Assembly (NCBI GenBank): GCA_030686995.1
Contig: CM060709.1
Span: 305,576,357-305,640,356, forward strand
Reading direction: 5' to 3'
Length of the DNA: 64,000 nucleotides
From: Artemisia argyi
Taxonomy: Eukaryota; Streptophyta; Magnoliopsida; Asterales; Asteraceae
Positions 1 to 10,328 of this stretch are shown in pieces. Position numbers and translations under genes: made by a program. The notes below the pieces were generated by a model. That model saw only the letters and a program-made list of their open reading frames with translations, did no database searches and had not been told where the DNA came from. Position 1 is the first letter of the stretch. The number at the start of each line of letters is the position of its first letter.

Positions 1-294
1 AGAAAATTCCCAAATGATGCCAAAAAGTTCTGACTTTTTCAAAATCATGTCAAACATAAGTGTGTTTCCTAAAAGAGTCATGTGCGAATGTGCGATTCTA
101 CCAGAAATGTGACACGTGTCCATACCAAAGGTACAATATCAATCATTTGCAGGCCCACACGATTTCAAATATACCCTACGTGCTGTTTGACTTTTAATTA
201 CAAATGTGCGATTCTTCTAATGTGCGATTTTCGGCTAATGTGCGAAAGTTAAAAAAAAGGCAGCATTGGAAAAGAAACAAAATCCCACTTTGCA
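1..294 (+). repeat. Left terminal inverted repeat of the MULE
   Basis: It pairs with 7021-7312 in reverse complement with few mismatches and one small length difference. It contains several copies of the word ATGTGCGAT at 85-95 and 205-245, a likely sub-terminal transposase-binding repeat (inference). It ends in a run of A and the word GGAAAAGAAACAAAATC shared by both ends. Confidence 0.9.
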
Positions 295-507
295 GGAATA
301 AAATCCCACTTTTGTACTTCCAAAGTACACCAAATATTATTATTAAAAGACCATAAACTTTTTTTCTATTAAAAAAAAACGAGACCGGTCGTTTACTTCT
401 ACCAAATCTCACACACACATTACTTACGATGCTAACATGAAATCAAGCGATCTTGCCACCAAATCATAAGGTGTTAGCGGATCTGTGTTTCGATTATTTG
501 TTGTGCA

Positions 508-2138
508 ATGGCTCCTACTAGAATCCACGTAAGTTCTTTAGTGATTCGATTATTTGATTAGGGTTTACTTCATTTTAGTCATCGCTATATTTAACAATGA
601 TCTGCTTAAAAGTAAGCACATAAGCAGTTTATTGAATAGGGTTTATAAGCAGATTATGTATTAGGTTTTAGATTGATTGAAATGTATGTTGATAAGCACA
701 TATGCGTTTTTTATTGATTAGGGTTTGGATTTAATGATATGTAGGTTAATAAGCACATAAGCGGTTTTATTGGTCAAGGTTTGGATAAGCAGTTAAAGTG
801 TAATGGAGGTTAAACTTAATTGATCTTGTAAAACTGCTTAAAAAAAAGCACATAAACTGTTTTAGGGTTTGGATTGAATGATATGTAGGTTAATAAGCAC
901 ATAAGTGGTTTTATTGGTCAGGTTTTGGATAAGCAGTTATAGTGTAATGTAGGTTAAACTTAATTGATCTTGTAAAACTGCTTAAAAATAAGCACATAAA
1001 CTGTTTTAGGGTTTGGATTGAATGATATGTAGGTTAATAAGCACATAAGTGGTTTTATTGGTCAGGTTTTGGATAAGCAGTTATAGTGTAATGTATGTTA
1101 ATAAGCACATATGTGGTTTTATTTTAAAGGTTTTGGATAAGGAGTTATATTGTAAAACTGCTTAATTTATTTTGTAAAACTGCTTAAAAATAAGCACATA
1201 AACTCTTTTAGGTTTGGATTCAATGATATGTAGGTTAATAAGCACATAAGTGGTTTTATTTTAATGGAGGATAAACTATATTGTTTAAGCACATAAACTT
1301 TTTTAATATTGTTTTTTAGTTTTGTACATTTCGGTTTCTTGTTCATACTTAAGTTGTGCATAACCATTTATATACATTTCTATAATTCAGTTTTGTTAAT
1401 TATTGTTTATTTTGTTTATTTAGGTTGTTAATGCGAGGGTAAACATTAGAAGTAAGTTATACTTACTTACAAAGATTCGTGATCGTCTATTGGATAGAGG
1501 GGAAAGTTCTTATTATATGTTTAAAGATAGTGTCTTTGGTCGATGGCTAGATATAAGAACGGAAGATCATGATAACCACCTGTTGAATTTCATTCTTTCT
1601 CATCAAAGGAATGTTACTAATGCAACTTATGGTACCCCATTTATATTTGATATTGGCCAACACACCATACAGATGGGGAGGAAAGAATTCTGTCTTATAA
1701 CAGGTTTTCGATTTGGGAAAATCTCGTTAGATCATTTGGTGGGTGTTAAGTCTCGATTTATGCAGCGTGTGTTCCCCGGTCTTAAGTGTTTGAAGGGGGA
1801 AAACCTTATAGAGATGCTTGAGAGTAAAGATTTTGAGCACATATCAGCCGAGGATGCTCTGCGTGTATGCCTTCTATTAACGAGGAGTTTGTAATGCACC
1901 ATTGCGAAAAAAAAGGTAACTCATAATGGTGAAATAAATGTGGTAATCATTTTGTACTCTATTGTTGGCAAATGTATTAACTTGATAATTATTTTGTGTT
2001 TACTTATAGGCAATGAAAAAGAAAATAAGAGCCTCGATCAACCTCCAAAGATTATCAGAAAACACACTCGGAAGCTTGCAAGGATCACTACCATCAATGT
2101 ATCAAAGCTACGATCATGTTAACTTGTCTGACCCGTAA
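508..2138 (+). pseudogene. DUF1985-domain gene fragment (ULP-associated), probably frameshifted
   Basis: The proposed exon 1 is 508-528 (ATG then MAPTRIH), followed by a perfect GTAAGT donor at 529. Intron 1 is ~895 bp and made largely of a 144-bp tandem repeat. Exon 2 starts after TTTATTTAG at 1424 in phase 0 and reads VVNARVNIRSK, then the DUF1985 region with FGRWLDI and FCLITGFRFG (to ~1880). The frame then hits TAA at 1892; a one-base shift near 1880 would continue it as EEFVMHHCEKK up to a GT donor near 1911, so I infer a frameshift. A last open stretch, 2013-2138, ends in TAA. DUF1985 is a plant domain of unknown function found next to ULP1 proteases in MULEs. The start is chosen because exon 1 plus exon 2 matches the paralogous N-terminus on the other strand (VHIRSK at ~4935). 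No protease domain follows on this strand. Confidence 0.6.
690..1330 (+). repeat. 144-bp imperfect tandem repeat within intron 1
   Basis: The words GGTTAATAAGCACATAAG, AAACTGCTTAAAAATAAGC and GTTTTAGGGTTTGGATTGAA recur at ~144-bp spacing (for example the last word at ~859 and ~1003). There are about four to five decayed copies. All lie in the intron of the DUF1985 fragment. Confidence 0.75.
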
Positions 2139-2578
2139 TTGAAGTTAACTCTTGAAGACAAATTGTTTGTTTTAGAAAACAAACCTCTATATATGTACTT
2201 TAAGACCTCTATATATGTAGTTTAACTATAAGACATCTATCTATGTAGACCTGATAAGGTCAAAGTGTGAAATAAATGTTATAGACATCTATCTATAAGA
2301 CATCTATCTATGTACATCTATCTAACTATAAGACATCTACTTTAACTATAAGACCTCTATAAATGTTATGGAACATATATTGGACAAGGTTTGCAGACTT
2401 TGATAACAACATTCTTAATGCAAGGAAATGCTAGATAGATAACAACATTCTTAATACAAAGTTAGCACATACATGTTCTCCCTCAAAAAACGCAAGAGAA
2501 TATGTTCAAAATTACAAAGTTAGGACACTGATGTTACTCGTTATATGTGGCTACAATAACATGTCACAACCATTGGAT
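2139..2578. other. Spacer between the convergent MULE genes
   Basis: Short AT-rich repeats fill 2170-2360 (variants of AGACATCTATCTATGTA and TTTAACTATAAGAC, over eight copies). The rest is unremarkable AT-rich DNA. I see no coding exon here. Confidence 0.5.
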
Positions 2579-4956
2579 TCAAGGACAGTGTATCTTGTTC
2601 TCGAAATAATAACGGATCAAGCCCTCTCGGTATGCAAGTGCTGCCTGAGTTGGATTATCGACATGCAAATGAATTCCATGAACCAACCTGTATAACCAAA
2701 TTGAACAAGGGTATCAGCAGAAAGATGCTAATTAAATTTCCTGCAAGACTAGTAATAGCAACAAGTAGGAAGGTCGATTACTAACCTGTATAGAAACATG
2801 CAGGCAAAGACTCCGCAATCACCAAATACCCCACCCTGCTTTGGAACGTTCTGTGCAAGACGAAACTTTATTTTGTAATTTTCCGGGTTGATTCGTTTCT
2901 TGTCAAACACACCTGCCTCATGTAGAATCAAGGGAAGATTGACCGCCAAACAGTTCCTCATATTCAGATACCAATCACGACCTTCCTCTTCACAACGATA
3001 TAGACTGTCATAAAATATAACATTACCGGAATGTATGTGAAACTGGGCAATAAACCAATGTTTCTTAGGTTCATTTATCGGAATGAAAACCTACAAGGAA
3101 TGCACAAAAATAAATTATAATAAAATATAATAAATTAAAAAAATAAAATATATATATAAGATGTGTTGGAAATAAATACCCGTTCAACATCAGCCCATGC
3201 CAATTTGTAAACTTCGTTATTAGCATAAAATATTGGCAACGAATCTTGAAGTAGAAGTGTCAAGAAGTAACTACTAACTATGGACCAATCTGCATAAGAT
3301 GGTCTAAAGTGCCACAAATACTTCACCCAAAGCTCAATGTGTTGTCGTCATTTAAGAAATAAAACAATAATTACATAAAGGTCGTTAATTCCATCAATTT
3401 GTAAAAAAAATATAAAACTCTTTAAATTATTTTACCTCGTCGCGGAACCATCCTTCACGAGTCTCATCCATACCAACAAAACAATGCCAGAAATGATGAT
3501 CTACAACTATATCATTGCACCAAGGAAATTTGCAATGAGACTGGTAACTATTTGTATTAAACGCCTCCAAATCACGATGAACAAAAACTTTATCAATCCT
3601 TGTTGATGGTCGTTTTAAATCCTACACGTTATACAAAATATTAAAGTACGTAAGTGATAGACCATAAGTTGTATCATGTGATGGACTGGGATCAAAGATA
3701 AGAGTAAGACTCAACGATGGATCAAAGATAAGAGTTGATCAATACCTCTTCCCAAGGTTTGAGATCTCTACACATCTGGAGCATAAAAGGAGTTAACTGG
3801 GAGTTAGTTATTTTGAGTTGATCAAGGGTGGGTACTTTTACATCAACATCTGCTTCCGTAAACTCCGGCCTGAGAACTAGTTCATATTGCCTCTTCTTTG
3901 ATCCACAACTTTCCAAAGCACGCAGAATGTGAGGCTGTTTTAACATCTGGTTTCTATTCTCCACACTTTTGTCCTCTTCCTTTAGGACTCTTATCCTCTC
4001 TTCCCTTTTTACAAATAAACGTCGAATCTCAGCCTCTTGCTTTTCAGCTGCCACATGCTCTTGGGTAGCCACTAAAACACAACCATTCTATTTGCATGAC
4101 ACAGAAATACAAACAAATTTCAGAATTAAATTTAAAAGACAATTTACATGTATTATTGTTAAAGTTTTACAAACCTCTTCAACATCATAAAGGTTTAACT
4201 TCACATCTTTGAGGCACTCGTTCTCAAACAAATCTAGGAAATTATGATTAAATCTGTGCAATACTCATCACCAAGATGAGTATCCTTATCATGGTTATCT
4301 AATTTATCCTGTAAATATATTAAATAAAATGTAAGGTACTCAGCTAATTATATAAACATCTTGTGATATTAATGTACGCAAAAATTACCTTTTCCAGTTC
4401 TTTCTGCTCTTTCTCATCAACGTTGTACAATTTGTCATGCCTATGTCCAACCTTCATTTTCTTCGTAATATACTGTGTAACACAAAAGATCAAGTGGGTG
4501 GATATAGTTAAGTTTATAAACAAACCTGAATAATGGTTTCAAATAAGCTATAATCATAACAAGAGACATATATTTAAGTTTATAAACAAACCTGAATAAT
4601 GGTTTCAAATTTGTGAACCCGTGATCTCAAACTGTTGACCTCTGCAGGTAACAACATAAAACCATTACATACACCTTGCAATGTCCTAAGACGATCCTGA
4701 ATAGTATGTTTGGCATGTGGCGCTGGAACTCCATTAACAAGATAAATCAGTGGCAAATCATAGTGTTCATCATCATACTTAATTTGTTTTTGAAGCATGT
4801 AATGTATAAGACTCTCTTCGTTCTCAAGGTAATTTAAATCCAACCATGGACCAAAGCATGTTGACCGAAACAGTGTACGACGATCATCAGATAATTTGTC
4901 TTTAATCAATTGAAAGTAATTCAATTTGCTTCGAATGTGAACCTTGACACCAGATG
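2579..4956 (-). CDS. ULP1-like C48 cysteine protease with N-terminal DUF1985 region (eight exons, one apparent frameshift)
   Basis: Exons on the minus strand with GT-AG borders are ~4956-4592, 4472-4389, 4308-4175, 4087-3746, 3621-3436, 3332-3180, 3090-2786 and 2687-2579 (stop TGA at 2579-2581). Phases join cleanly except in exon 4308-4175, whose 134 bp implies a one-base frameshift near 4260. The first exon is DUF1985-like (FRSTCFGPWLDL). The last four exons form a C48/ULP1 SUMO-protease-type fold with the full catalytic set visible: His in KKHWF (codon 3060-3058), Asp in IFYDSL, Gln in VPKQGG, Cys in GDCGVF (~2810). By family this would cleave SUMO-like conjugates, but transposon-borne ULPs have no proven substrate. 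The upstream start exon was not found, and the gene may run on towards the right TIR. Conservation of the catalytic residues suggests it was functional recently; the frameshift argues against full function of this copy. Confidence 0.8.
4509..4609. repeat. Local duplication across an exon-intron border
   Basis: The ~36-bp word starting TAAGTTTATAAACAAACC and running through the splice donor into the exon end occurs at 4509-4544 and 4574-4609. One copy is the true DUF1985 exon end with donor; the other lies in the following intron as a decoy donor. Confidence 0.75.
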
Positions 4957-7020
4957 CTTGTATTAGTAAACAAAAATTGTAAGAACACTATTGTCATTTT
5001 TATAATGCAATGTATAGCAACTTTTACTCAGACCCTGCCCATACTAGTTATTGTGTTTTGACACTCAGCTTATTTAAAACAGTTATTGTGTTTGCTTGAG
5101 CTTATGTTATAGCAAATGTTACTCGGCCCCTGCCCATAAGCATAAGCTCAAGCTACACACAAATAAGCTAACTACCATAATACAAAAGCTCATACACACC
5201 CAAGGGTAACTTCAGGGGTACAAAATAAGCTGTCAAATAAGCACAAAAGGGTAAACAGAGGACGAATGACACAAGCTAGCACCACTGCCTTTCCAAAACA
5301 CCAAGAGACAAGGAAAATTCTCAAATGGTGAGAAAGTTATGATCAAAAGAAGATGGGTTAGTTGGGGCAAAAGCTTGGGTGCAGGGCAGTATTTGGAAAA
5401 CAGTTATTGTGTTTGCTTGAGCTTATTAGAGCCAAACAAATTTTGCTAATGTATAGCAAATGTTACTCGGCCCCTGCCCATAATTCAATTTGCTTCGAAT
5501 GTCATTTTCATAATGCAATGTATAAGTCATTTTTATGCTTCTAATGGGGTTAAGAAGTTGGTAACAGAACAAGCATAGATTATCGCTAATACCAGTACAA
5601 GCTAATGCAAAAGCTTACAAGCAGGAAATGAAATAAGCATAAGCTCAAGCTACACACAAATAAGCTAACTACCATAATACAAAAGCTCATACACACCCAA
5701 GGGTAACTTCAGGGGTAAAAAATAAGTTGTCAAATAAGCACAAAAAGGTAAACAGAGGACGAATAACACAAGCTAGCACCACTGCCTTTCCAAAACACCA
5801 AAAGACAAGGAAAATTCTCAAATGATGAGAAAGTTATGATCAAAGGAAGATGGGTCAGTTGGGGCAAAAGCTTGGGTGCAGGGCACTATTTGGAAAACAG
5901 GTTGCAAGAAGCTAATAAATAAGCACAAAAAAAAGCTAAAAATTAAGAGAAAAATATGACTGAAAAGTTGAGCTTCTATTCTTTAATATCCCAAAATTTC
6001 AAAGTCAGAGGATCAAACATGAGATCATGAAAAATAGCAACAAAATTGAATTTTTGACAAGTTATGCAAGTTTGATTTTTTTCACTTTTTGCAAGATTTG
6101 ACTTTGGTGGATTTCTGAGGATCTTAACTGAATTAATATGCTGTAATAAGTTAACATACAACTAAATTAAGCTACTTTGACCATTTATGGGAATAAATTG
6201 ATGATTATACTACTTGACAACATAACAGTGAACCAAAGTAATATGCATTTGACTTTTCTTACAAATGACATGTATCAACTAATGTGACATGTATCAATCA
6301 GTTTTCACAACAAGAACAATCCCTAACCATTGTAAATCAGTAAAGCCAAACACCCCCTTAAAGAACTGATTTTCTGATTATTGTAAGTTTTTACTGATTT
6401 AATCCCTACCACTGATTTCTAAGGTGATAATATGTTGTGAAAAACTTGTTTAAGCATAGAAATGTCAAGAATGACAACAAATACCTATTAACCAATAATA
6501 TCTATTAAACAAACAATAATATCTAATGAACCAAGATAAGCACTTATAAGCTAATGAACAGTAATTCTACAAGAATGTAGATAAATGCTTACAATAAAAC
6601 ACATAAGCAAGCACATACCTTATTTAAGCTCTTTTTTTTTCAGCTTCTCAGCTTATGACATTAATTATTATTGACTTCTCAGCTTCTCAGCTTATCTCAT
6701 TTTTTTCAGCTTCTCAGCTTAGACATTAAGCTTATACAAAACCTATTCGGCAAAAAAAACAACAATAAAATCGTAAACAACAACAAAAAAACAACAAATT
6801 AAACAACAAATTAAAGAAAAAAGTTACCATTTCATACGAGAGAACAACTGATTAGCATATAACAAAATAATTGAAAGGATTCCGGTTTTTATGTTAGCGT
6901 GTGTGGATTTGTTCATGTTAATGTGCATATGAATAAAAAATAAAAAGAAATATCAAAAAATAAAAACTGAAAAATGTTTGAAAAAGAATACACGAAAAAG
7001 ATTTTGATTCCTGAAAAGTT
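4957..7020. other. MULE right-hand non-coding region with direct repeats
   Basis: A ~265-bp direct repeat sits at 5140-5403 and 5636-5900 (>90% alike by eye). Shorter flanking shared words are at 5083-5140 and 5402-5484, giving a ~496-bp offset. At 6630-6730 CAGCTTCTCAGCTTA recurs at least three times. No coding exon is recognised; the missing 5' exon of the ULP gene could lie here. Confidence 0.6.
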
Positions 7021-7313
7021 AGATTTTGTTTCTTTTCCAATGGTACCTTTTTTTTAACTTTCACACATTAGCCGAAAATCGCACATTAGGAAATCGCACA
7101 TTTGTAATTAGAAGTCAAACAGCACGTGGGGTATATTTGAAATCGTGTGGGCCTGCAAATGATTGGTTTTGTACCTTTGGGATGGACACGTGTCAACTTT
7201 CTGGTGGAATCGCACATTCGCACAATCGCACATGACTCTTTTGGGAAACACACTTATTTTTGGTATGATTTTGGAAAAGCTACAACTTTTTGGCATCATT
7301 TGGGAATTTTCTC
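7021..7313 (-). repeat. Right terminal inverted repeat of the MULE
   Basis: Reverse complement of window bases 1-294, with the same TGCGAT sub-terminal words. The element end is ...GGGAATTTTCTC at 7313. Flanking bases ATAAATCGG are the predicted 9-bp target duplication. Confidence 0.9.
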
Positions 7314-8039
7314 ATAAATCGGAGTTGAGAATAACTTCGTAGTAATTTTGTTACTTCCATGGGTTGCGAGCCATCATTATAACGTACATAGGATGGCAAG
7401 CAATAGAGTTTTGGGCGGTTTTTAGTGAAACTGCACGTGTACTCGTTTAGAATATCTACATTCATACTCGTTTCATTACCCGTTATATACCAGTTTAGTA
7501 TTATCTATCGATTTTTCTTTTCTCCGCAAGTATCGGTTATCCCTAATTGAATATTTTTTAGAAAAATGATGCACGTCAAGATTAAATTATTCAAACCAAA
7601 ACACCATAATATATTCAAGAAGAAACTTGGTTTATCATATCAAATGATTTAATTGGAAGGGTCGAAAGAATCCATTAGTACTTTATGATTTTCAGTATAT
7701 GTCTATGTATATTGATCAATTGAACTGAGAAATCGCTTTTGTTAAGTAATAAACAATTTAGTTTTTAAAACATAACAACTAATCCTTGAGGTTGTTAACA
7801 TATGTCCAAAGATTAGCAGACATAAGTCTTGAATCATCACTGTTAATTCATGAAAAGTTGTTTTGACGAAAACAACTAGTCATTGGTTGAACTTGCTCCA
7901 TCTTTGAGATTATTATCATTAACCATCACTGATTTATAAAGACTATCCAAGTAATCATATTTCTCCAATACTTGAATTACATCCTAGTTTGCATAATCAT
8001 CAAAACGCTTTCTAAACTCATCCTGATTAGTTAAACGAT
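7314..8039. other. Unassigned AT-rich DNA
   Basis: I see no coding frame, repeat pair or element end. It may be eroded LTR sequence belonging to the fragment that follows. Confidence 0.4.
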
Positions 8040-8190
8040 ATACAAGAATAATCTCAGTCCCTGTGGAACGACCTTGTCTTACCAAAACTCTTTACTATAA
8101 AATTAGGGTTATACTTTTACCCGTGTATTTTGAATTAAGAGAATCGGTAGAACTTGTTATAATAAATTTAAAGCTTTCGAGACATATCAC
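8040..8190 (+). repeat. LTR-end fragment related to LTR 'C'
   Basis: It aligns by eye with 41331-41470, sharing TTACTATAAA, GGGTTATACTTT, ACCCGTGT, GAATTAAG and TTTAAAGCTTTCGA in the same order. It could be the 3' end of the partner 5' LTR of element C or of an older relative. No convincing primer-binding site follows. Confidence 0.55.
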
Positions 8191-8791
8191 TTAGCCTGGA
8201 ATCTAAAGATTGAGAATAAATATGAGAAATAAAGATTGTATACCAATTACGATGAGTATAAAGAGTGCACGCTTTGTGTTTGTTATGATGTGGTAAAGAA
8301 AAGAGAAAAAGAAAAAAAGTGGATGAAAAAGATATGAAAAAAAGTGAATGAAAAAGAAAGAATAAGAGTATTGCTATGATTCCCCGACCCAAGTTTTTCT
8401 TTTTACACCAATTTCAGATAAATATTCCCATGCCTAATCCATACCCTATGAACACTTAGCCTAACGATATAACCCACATAAAAGTCCTCTTTGATATTTA
8501 TAATTGGTGGTTACGCCACGTCGGTGCAATTTTGTTTCTTGTACAAGCATATGATAAATCTATGAGTTATGACTGAGCTATGAGAGTGAAACTATACCAA
8601 ACACAACATATATGAGTGCTCGAGAGAATTCTAAAAACGTTCCTATTTGTGAGGAGCATGTCATGTTATTTTAGCTCATTGGTTGTCTTGGATACATAAA
8701 AATAATATTTTAAACTTATACGAGACTCTATTTTAAAACATTTTTCTTTTTTATGCTTGAGGACAAGCATTAGTTTAAGCATGGGGGCATT
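8191..8791 (+). other. Short internal remnant and polypurine tract of element C
   Basis: The end TGCTTGAGGACAAGCA followed by TTTAAGCATGGGGGCATT is the typical 3' untranslated end and polypurine tract of Athila/Tat-type Ty3 elements, directly before LTR start TGATAAG at 8792. Only ~600 bp separate it from the LTR-like fragment on the left, so any gag-pol has been lost or was never present. Confidence 0.6.
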
Positions 8792-8879
8792 TGATAAGTC
8801 TCGTATTATACATATTTATACCCCCGATATTAAGTAAATTATATAGTAAATTTCCCTTGTTTATAGGACTTTTGGTACT
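8792..8879 (+). mobile_element. LTR 'C', piece 1 (start)
   Basis: Begins TGATAAGTCTCG directly after the polypurine tract. It is interrupted at GTACT (8875-8879), which is duplicated at 35928-35932 by insertion of element A. The other pieces are 35933-36129 and 40303-41476; joined length is about 1.46 kb. Confidence 0.75.
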
Positions 8880-10328
8880 TAATGCGTGGGATTGCGCCTA
8901 GGCAAAAGGTTTTACCTCTCGAGGGATCTCGAGAAGCTTGCAATCCCCACAAGGCAGTGTACCTGACCGATGTAGTATAGTATATTGGCAAGTACCGGGG
9001 GATTAATCGTTCTACTTGGGGAATAGTGTTCGTTAGGATCAAAACTTAATTAAACTAGGTCTATAGGTGAGGGATGATTCTTTTTGTATTTTATATTTTA
9101 TGGAAAGCAAGTAAAAATCTCGGGTATTAGAAGAGTGGGCGGAATTAGTTGCTAGTCAACTAACCCAATTAACTACAAATGCGATAAAAATAAAATAACA
9201 AGAAAGTAAATGTTGAGAAAAACAATAATGAGAGAAACGTGTTTACTTAGATTTCACTACTCCCTAGCTATCTTTCATTAATTGACTAGTTTGTTACAAT
9301 TGCGTGGATAACGGGTTATATTCCTTAATATCATTCGTGGGGCCGTGTACGATCTTCCCCAACTCTATAAGCTTCTACCTCTTCCTATGTCGAGCCGACA
9401 ACTAGCTCCTAACATGGCCTTCTTAGTAGTCACTCATGCATTAAATACAACCATTAAAATCGTAGTACACATCCAATTCATGTTTCTTAAGACGTTCAAG
9501 CAAGTTACCAATTGGAGATTATCCAATTTTCTTAAGCCTAACATCGAAATCATTTATCCACAATAACTAATAACAAACAATTAACCAACAATCAATAGCT
9601 AGGTTTCATTACATCTAAACAAACACAAACAAACCTAGCCTACATGTTAAAGTAAAGACAAACATAAGATAGAATCAAACAACACATAGACCTATTGAAT
9701 GATTATTGGAAGACTTATCTTTAATCAAACATGGATAAAAGAAGGGTTTGAAACCCTTACAAGAAGGTGAAAATTCGACCTAGGGTTTGTGGTAAAGTTC
9801 CTCCAAAAGTTCTCTCCTTCATGAATGAAAATTAAAAAACTATATATAGAGATTACACGTCTGACGGCGTCACGTTATACTGCTGACGCCGTCAACTAGC
9901 CGCCAATACTCTTCTCGGATTGCCTAGATCCAGATCTGACACCGTCACGTATAAATCTTCATATGGCCGTCACCTTATATTTTACTCTTGATAGCCTAGG
10001 CGTCCCAAAGCATGACGCTGTCACTTGTTAAGTCCCAAAAACATTCTGGCGCGTCTCGTGTAAACTTTATATCCACCTCTTTGCCAACACATGACGCCGT
10101 TACATGCAAAGCGTGACGCCGTCAGGTATTATTTCCAGCTTGATTTTGAAGACTTTGCCGTTTTCTTCACTTTTCGCTCCAGAAACGTCCAAAATGCTTC
10201 CTTTTCCAGATTTCTTCTCCAAAGTACCTAAAATGACAAAAGGGACGATTTGAGGCAATATTTGATCAAATAATCACGACTTAGGGCTTAAATGACATCC
10301 TAAAAGCGTAATACTTTATGCCTCATCA
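8880..10328 (-). repeat. Element A, 3' LTR (1449 bp)
   Basis: On the minus strand it begins TGATGAGGCATAAAG and ends ...CCCACGCATTA (TG..CA in intact copies). Related copies are at 23830-25238, 33049-33568 plus 35631-35927, 33569-34904 and 42400-43844. The more distant B-type LTRs are at 25952-27520 and 31146-32717. TATA box candidate ACTATATATAG lies at ~9840-9852. Confidence 0.85.
9865..10132 (-). promoter_or_regulatory. Palindromic TGACGCCGTCA array upstream of the LTR TATA box
   Basis: Near-palindromic 11-mers (TGACGCCGTCA, TGACGGCGTCA and one- or two-base variants) occur about seven times. Examples are at ~9871, ~9891, ~9937, ~10012, ~10089 and ~10114. In element orientation they lie in U3 just upstream of the TATA box. 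TGACG is the core bound by plant TGA-class bZIP factors, so an enhancer role is a reasonable inference. Confidence 0.55.

Larger units (their letters stand above)
1..7313. mobile_element. Mutator-like element (MULE) carrying ULP/DUF1985 genes
   Basis: The first ~294 bases of the window reappear in inverted orientation at 7021-7312, so this is a DNA transposon with long terminal inverted repeats. The tip is GAGAAAATTCCC, and its left-most G lies one base outside the window. I see no MURA-type transposase. The cargo is a DUF1985 gene fragment on + and a ULP1-type protease gene on -, which converge near 2.1-2.6 kb. This matches the Kaonashi-type class of plant MULEs that carry ULP-like genes and lack terminal transposase. 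The expected 9-bp target duplication would be ATAAATCGG (7314-7322); its left copy is not in the window. Confidence 0.85.

Noticed and set aside
194..418. 74-codon minus ORF at the left edge
   Set aside because: It lies in the MULE terminal repeat and its flank; no domain is visible.
9345..9566. Small ORF (MYDLPQLYKLLPLP) repeated at 24290-24532
   Set aside because: The similarity comes from LTR homology; it is antisense to the element and not kept in the other LTR copies.
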